DNA of 64,000 nucleotides from Micropterus salmoides. Taxonomy: Eukaryota; Chordata; Actinopteri; Centrarchiformes; Centrarchidae. Positions 59,080 to 64,000 of the stretch are shown here, piece by piece. The notes under the pieces are model-generated. The model saw nothing but the letters and a program-made list of their open reading frames with translations. It was not told where the DNA came from and did not search any database. Made by a program: the position numbers and the translations under genes. Each line of letters opens with the position of its first letter. The first letter of the stretch is position 1. The stretch covers positions 21,431,957 through 21,495,956 of the forward strand of contig NW_024040707.1 of assembly GCF_014851395.1 (NCBI RefSeq), in the 5' to 3' direction.

Positions 59080-59290
59080 CCATTTGTTCAATGGATAATT
59101 AGGGCCCACGACATGCCAAGAATCATTTTCCATCTTGGCTCATCCTAATTTGGGGGAGGAATCATGCAAAGTGTAATTGGCAAGACAAGATGTGACTGGT
59201 GTCTCCCAAGCGGATCCATGCTTTGTTACAACATGCAGATTTTAATGAAGAGGCCGACGGCTCGCTTGATTATGTTGTGTTGTAATATAA
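59080..59290. other. possible conserved non-coding element
   Basis: There is no frame and no known repeat. Words such as ggataattagggcccacgac, atcatgcaaagtgtaattgg and gattttaatgaagaggccga look like a developmental enhancer. Texture only; conservation was not tested. Confidence 0.25.
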
Positions 59291-59365
59291 AATTGTATGC
59301 ATAAGCCTTCCAACACCGTGCAAGTAAACTAAATTAAAACTTAAGTCATTACCTGATGTTTTTGT

Positions 59366-59402
59366 CTATCTATCCATCTATCTTTCTATCTATCTATCTA
59401 CA
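59366..59402 (+). repeat. (TCTA)n microsatellite
   Basis: About nine TCTA units with small interruptions. Confidence 0.9.
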
Positions 59403-61734
59403 TATTTGCTTACTTTCTGTATTCCTGTATCTTCAGGGCTGAAGTTGTTTCACCTTTATCTCCCCCACTGAGCAGATCTGAAAGACGAAACTTCACTGAA
59501 AGCAACAGCATCAGGTTTGAGACAGTCTGGGTCAGTGTGGGTGGTGTTGAAGAAGGGATGGTATTACACTGAAAGGACACACACAGTCATATGCAGACGA
59601 GCACACTTTGCGGTGTACCTGTGACAGTACTGTTATGAAAGATGACAGTGTGTCAGCCAGTTTCTTGCTGATTATGAAACCTATTTCACACAGTGAGGCA
59701 CTGTTTTTCTGCGGTGTTGCATGTGCCCAATCCACGTATATACACAAGCTTACTTGCATACGTGGAGGGGTAGGTGTCACTCTCTCTGGATTCCTATCTG
59801 GTTAGCTGTGTTTCTTCCAATTAAATGCATTGGGAATCTTTTAAAATACCTTGTATCCCATTGACATCCAGTTTAAGATTTTTTTTTTCAATTAAGCACT
59901 GTCTGGCAGTCCCAGCTTGTCCCAACTTTTTATTCAAGCTATATGACGTTTACACTGAGAGAAATAATCAAACCCTAAACCAAATGTTTTTATGGATGCA
60001 CCATTTCATCAAATGGAAATATTTTAACTGTGATGTGCATCATTTTATACACATTTCCTCAAAATTCAGCCTGACCTATTTGGCAACTTTAGAATCTCCA
60101 CATGAGTTTATAATAATGCTCTCTTGTTTTAAACACTGTCTGCTGCACATTATTGAATGACTGAACCATCAGCAAGTCAGAGTAGATTACATGTTAGAGG
60201 TTTTTACGTGCACAACTATGGTCCATACATATACCACATATAAAACACAGACAAATACACAAACATCCATACAGTAAACACATTCACACTCACACGGCCA
60301 GTATGCACACAAAGCCTCATAGCATGAGCGTACACTTTATAAATCCACAGGATTTGGGGAATAAAACTGTTAACCTACTGTTGAGAGTGAGTGTGGCTCG
60401 GCAGGGGTGGCTGCATATCATGCAGGATGAGAGAAGGGACGTGGGGTGGCTTTATCACTCAAACTGGCCTCATGGAGCCCAGTGCTCTCTGCAAGCCAGA
60501 CTGCAAGTTATTCTATGCCAGTGGAGCATTGATTTTCCACACTGTTAGCTCACATGATTCCCTCTTTCCTCAGAGGAAAATTGCCGGGATGAAAAAAAAA
60601 AGGACTCCCTGTGATCGATTGGTCCACTGCGCTACTGAATTCAGGTTACAAGCTGAGGGAGATGAGGAGAGAGGGAGAGCAGGGAGGTAGGGTGAGTGAG
60701 GATGAAGACAGTGCACAGCGGGGCGTTTGCATTTTGGTCTCACTGAGGTAGATATGGACTTGTAAAACTTGGGCTGTGGGGGAATAGGCGCAGTTGTAAA
60801 GCGAAAGCAATACAACAGTGCACAGGTACTTGTTTTACACCCTTTTTACATTTACCATTATTTAAACCATTTACAACTTTTATACATAATAATCAACATA
60901 TTTCAAAATGCTTTGTCACAGTCCTTGCAGAGGCATCGAACAAGACCAGAATTATGCAAGCTACCAGTTAAGACCTATTGACCGTGGAGAGTAATTAATT
61001 TGCTCTCTTTTAAATGTATCAATCTTTCCCAAAATTAGTTTACACTTGACTTTGGCTTATGAATTCATGTGGACTGGGGCTCACATAAAGATCCTAAAAT
61101 ATCTGTGAAATATATGTGTGAGTCTGTAATCAAAGGCACTCATTGTTTTTGGCCATACACTTTTCCTTATGTAACAGCATTCTATAGGCAATGTTTCACA
61201 CATTAAACTGTAATTATAATTATAATAACAGTAATTATACAAAAATACTGGATACAAAGCCAACAAAGCCAGTAAGTAACATAACACAATCATGTTCCTT
61301 CCTTAACAAAAAACTTGGCAACAAAGAAATAGTGTGGAGACAGTATGAAAATAGCCCATGCCATCAACAGCCAGTCACTTAGCCATTTACTATTAATAAA
61401 TAATGCTCCGTCTTCCTCTCAGCCATGGCTTCTACTAGTTTTAAATGGTATACATTTTCATTAATGTCAGTGGGTTCTTCTTTATTATGCCATCCTGCAT
61501 GTTAGGTGAGCATCTCTCTCAGCCTCTTAAGACCATTATGTTAGCAGTGATGCATATGAACTCATTTTCACATGATGGATGGGAAGAATGGGGAGAGGCA
61601 CAATGGTCCATCCAATGGCTCATCTATGAGTGGGAAAACAGCTTCCTGTGTGTTTTACCATGAAACACCAGGTATTGCATACATGTATATACTGTACGTT
61701 AGATAGATTTTTAGCCGTACTAGTGACATGACGC

Positions 61735-62345
61735 CGTGGATGGCAATGTCACTTTGACGGTCGGTTAGTCCACCACTTTAGTGCAGACTGAAATATCGCA
61801 ATTGTTGCATGGATTGTAGTGGAATTTTGTACTTCAGTGAAATATATTGACAACTTGTGGATGGACAGGCTGTGGTACAAACATTCATGCTCCCTTGATG
61901 AATTGTAATAGCTTTGGAAATCCCTTTCCTTTAACGCCAGGTCATGGGTCAGTGTGGTCCATTACAGAGAACAGTAAATTATGAGAATTGTTATTTACAC
62001 AAGAATTGTAGTAGGCAAACATGATCTTGTTTTGTTTTGTTTGTTTTTGTTTTGTTTTTTCATTTTTGTCATGATTATTGATGAGTTTTCTATGGATGTC
62101 AAATATAATTTGTGATGTGTTTTTTTCACAGGATTATTGTAAATACATCATGAACTCCAAATAGTATCTACTGTAGCTAATGGGGATCTAAATAAAAAAA
62201 ATGTGTCCAATATTGCAATAAAATGACATTCCAGCCACAGTTGCTATTTGTTTGTGTGCTAATTAGCAAATATGAGCGTGCTAACACGCTAAACTAAGAT
62301 GGTCAGTCTCACAGAGCTGCTAGCATGGCTGTATACTGTCTTTAG
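61735..62345 (+). repeat. interspersed repeat family A, copy 3
   Basis: It shares ggtcggttagtccaccactt, gtgctaattagcaaatatga and gagctgctagcatggctgta with the other copies. A T/G-rich block at about 62020-62110 looks inserted. Confidence 0.6.
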
Positions 62346-63499
62346 ATTTTGTTTTTAAAAGATTGAAGTGCAGTTATACTAACCAAAACATATAACACCT
62401 ATAACGTCACCATGACTTAAAGGGTCTGTTCTTCATGCTCGTAGTTTCGTTTGGAGGTGTTCAAGTGATCAGTAGTTTACACATCTAGTTTTGGTTTTAA
62501 GATATAAAATATTTGTTTCTATGATTTCTGTCTCCACACCATGTGGAGGTGCATTAAATTTGCTTGTGTTGCTACTTTCTATATAAGAAATAATCCCTGT
62601 TAAAAAGTTCAACAGATTTTTGCGATTACAGGGACATTGATTCTGTAAAATTGATTTTTTTTATTTTTGAATGCTGTGAACACCACAGACAAAATTTGCT
62701 CCAACTCCATTGCTACTGTGGAGGTGGCATAGGTCTCAGAAACAGACATCTCCAAAACAAATAAAACCACAACTATCATCATGGTTAGATAGCACTGTAG
62801 GACAAATAAGTTTAACTTTTTCAGAAGCAACTTGATTTTTTAAATTTATTATTTGTTTGGGCTTTTTGCCTTTTTGTAATTGACAGAACAGCTGAAGAGA
62901 AAAACAGGCTGTGTGGGAAAAAGAGAGGGGATGACATGCAGCAAAGGGCAACAGGCTGGGCGCAAACCCTAGGTCACCGCAGTTGCTAACCAGCCCCCAA
63001 AGCAACATGGACAGCACCAGTTATTTTGAAAATGATGCATGGACAGGGGCCCTGAAGGACTTTTTTCATACACTGGAGTCTTGAGTAGCCCAACAGGTAG
63101 ACATTAGCACTGCTCCAACAAGTGAAACCCATATCTGAAGTGTACACTTTCATCTTTTAGGGTATGACACTGCCGACATTTACATGTGTAGAGATGATCT
63201 TTATTTATGGATGAACCAGGCATTGTTCTCCGCTCGGGGTCTTGTCTGGGTTAAGAGACTTCCATGAACATTTGATGTTGTTTGATTGATTCCCTGTTGC
63301 CATGAAATCAAATCACACTACTTCTGTCAATGATGAGGATATTTGACTGAGCAGGAGGTCATAATGATTGCAGTTACGATATGAAATATTGCTTTTATTT
63401 TGTTAGTGTCAGAAATTACACATTGTTGTGTGGCGGTCACAAGTTAAAGGCTCATTCTGTACTTTTTTGACATTATAAATTGCAGTTCTATTTACATAT

Positions 63500-63793
63500 A
63501 CAGGTGAATCTCAAAAAATGTTGTCATGGAAATCGCGGAAAAGATCATTTTCTTCTGTAATTCAATTCAAAAAGTGAAACTTTGATGATTACGGTTTACA
63601 GCTCATGGAAATCAAAATTCCAGTATCTCAAAACTATTAGAATTTTAGAATAAAGAATTTATAATAACTATGTAATCAGCTAATTAACTCAAAACATCTG
63701 TAAAGATTTCCTGAGCCTTTAATCTCTCAGGTTCTCTGGTTCTGGTGCTAACAATAAACTTTCCCACAATATTCAAATTTTTTTAGATGTGCT
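63500..63793. mobile_element. MITE-like element with 'caggtgaatctcaaaaaa' end
   Basis: The left end caggtgaatctcaaaaaatg is inverted at the right end (tcaaatttttttagatgtgc), and a gaaactttgatgattac core lies between. It resembles a frequent fish DNA element. Ends are approximate. Confidence 0.5.
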
Positions 63794-64000
63794 TGTGTTA
63801 TATCACACAAGTTTGACTTGTATGTAAAATGCAATTTTTTGTTTGTTTTTCCACAGATTGTTGAAAATGTAGTTTAATCAAAGTTTTACAAGGATCACTG
63901 AAGACCTTGAAGAGCACCAGAAAACTTTAATAAGTTAGGTTTGATTGTTGTTTATTATATTATTATATTATTGGTAGTAGTCTGTGTGTAACACCGAGTT

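Larger units (their letters stand above)
44812..64000. other. gene-poor intergenic region
   Basis: Reading both strands, I found no exon that could be tied to a known protein. The contents are the repeats, microsatellites and possible conserved non-coding stretches entered separately, in AT-rich DNA. It may be an intergenic landscape or the intron of a gene whose exons lie outside. Confidence 0.55.

Overview
The window looks like part of a ray-finned fish genome, most likely a percomorph teleost. Its genes are split by introns with GT/AG boundaries, the DNA between them is AT-rich, and it carries short interspersed elements and MITE families of the kind seen in perch-like fish. Gene names come from recognising protein families by reading; no database was searched.

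Layout, left to right. (1) Positions 1-26548: most of a phactr3-like gene on the minus strand. Its first coding exon is at 26446-26548. An 18.3 kb intron, rich in repeats, follows, and then five more coding exons between 8134 and 1369. The C-terminal part (RPEL repeats and PP1-binding tail) lies beyond position 1. (2) About 26.5-27.6 kb: a head-to-head intergenic region with a long TG microsatellite and, just upstream of pigt, a compact TATA-less promoter-like stretch. (3) 27591-34185: pigt, a GPI-transamidase subunit, complete in 11 exons on the plus strand, with a polyadenylation signal at 35383. (4) 36396-37372: an intact wfdc2-like gene on the minus strand, convergent with pigt, coding for a signal peptide and three WAP domains. 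(5) 37.7-40.7 kb: a partial second copy of the wfdc gene, mixed with two pieces of a decayed BEL/Pao retrotransposon. One WAP exon has a 13-base net deletion, another is present twice, and the last is truncated and runs into foreign sequence. (6) 40.7-64 kb: no convincing gene. This part holds repeats, microsatellites and a few stretches that look like conserved non-coding DNA.

The genes do not form a pathway. Pigt acts in the ER lumen, attaching GPI anchors to proteins. Phactr3 would bind actin and protein phosphatase 1. The wfdc products would be secreted small disulfide-rich proteins, possibly protease inhibitors or antimicrobials. In human, PIGT and WFDC2 are neighbours on chromosome 20q13.12 and PHACTR3 lies further along 20q, so the block resembles a rearranged piece of the same ancestral segment.

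The most unusual structure is the wfdc/BEL-Pao mosaic at 37.6-40.8 kb. A piece of the wfdc gene sits inside retrotransposon sequence, bracketed by a 66-bp direct duplication of the retrotransposon. Because every wfdc intron is in phase 1, the damaged copy could still give an in-frame secreted protein if its broken exon were skipped.
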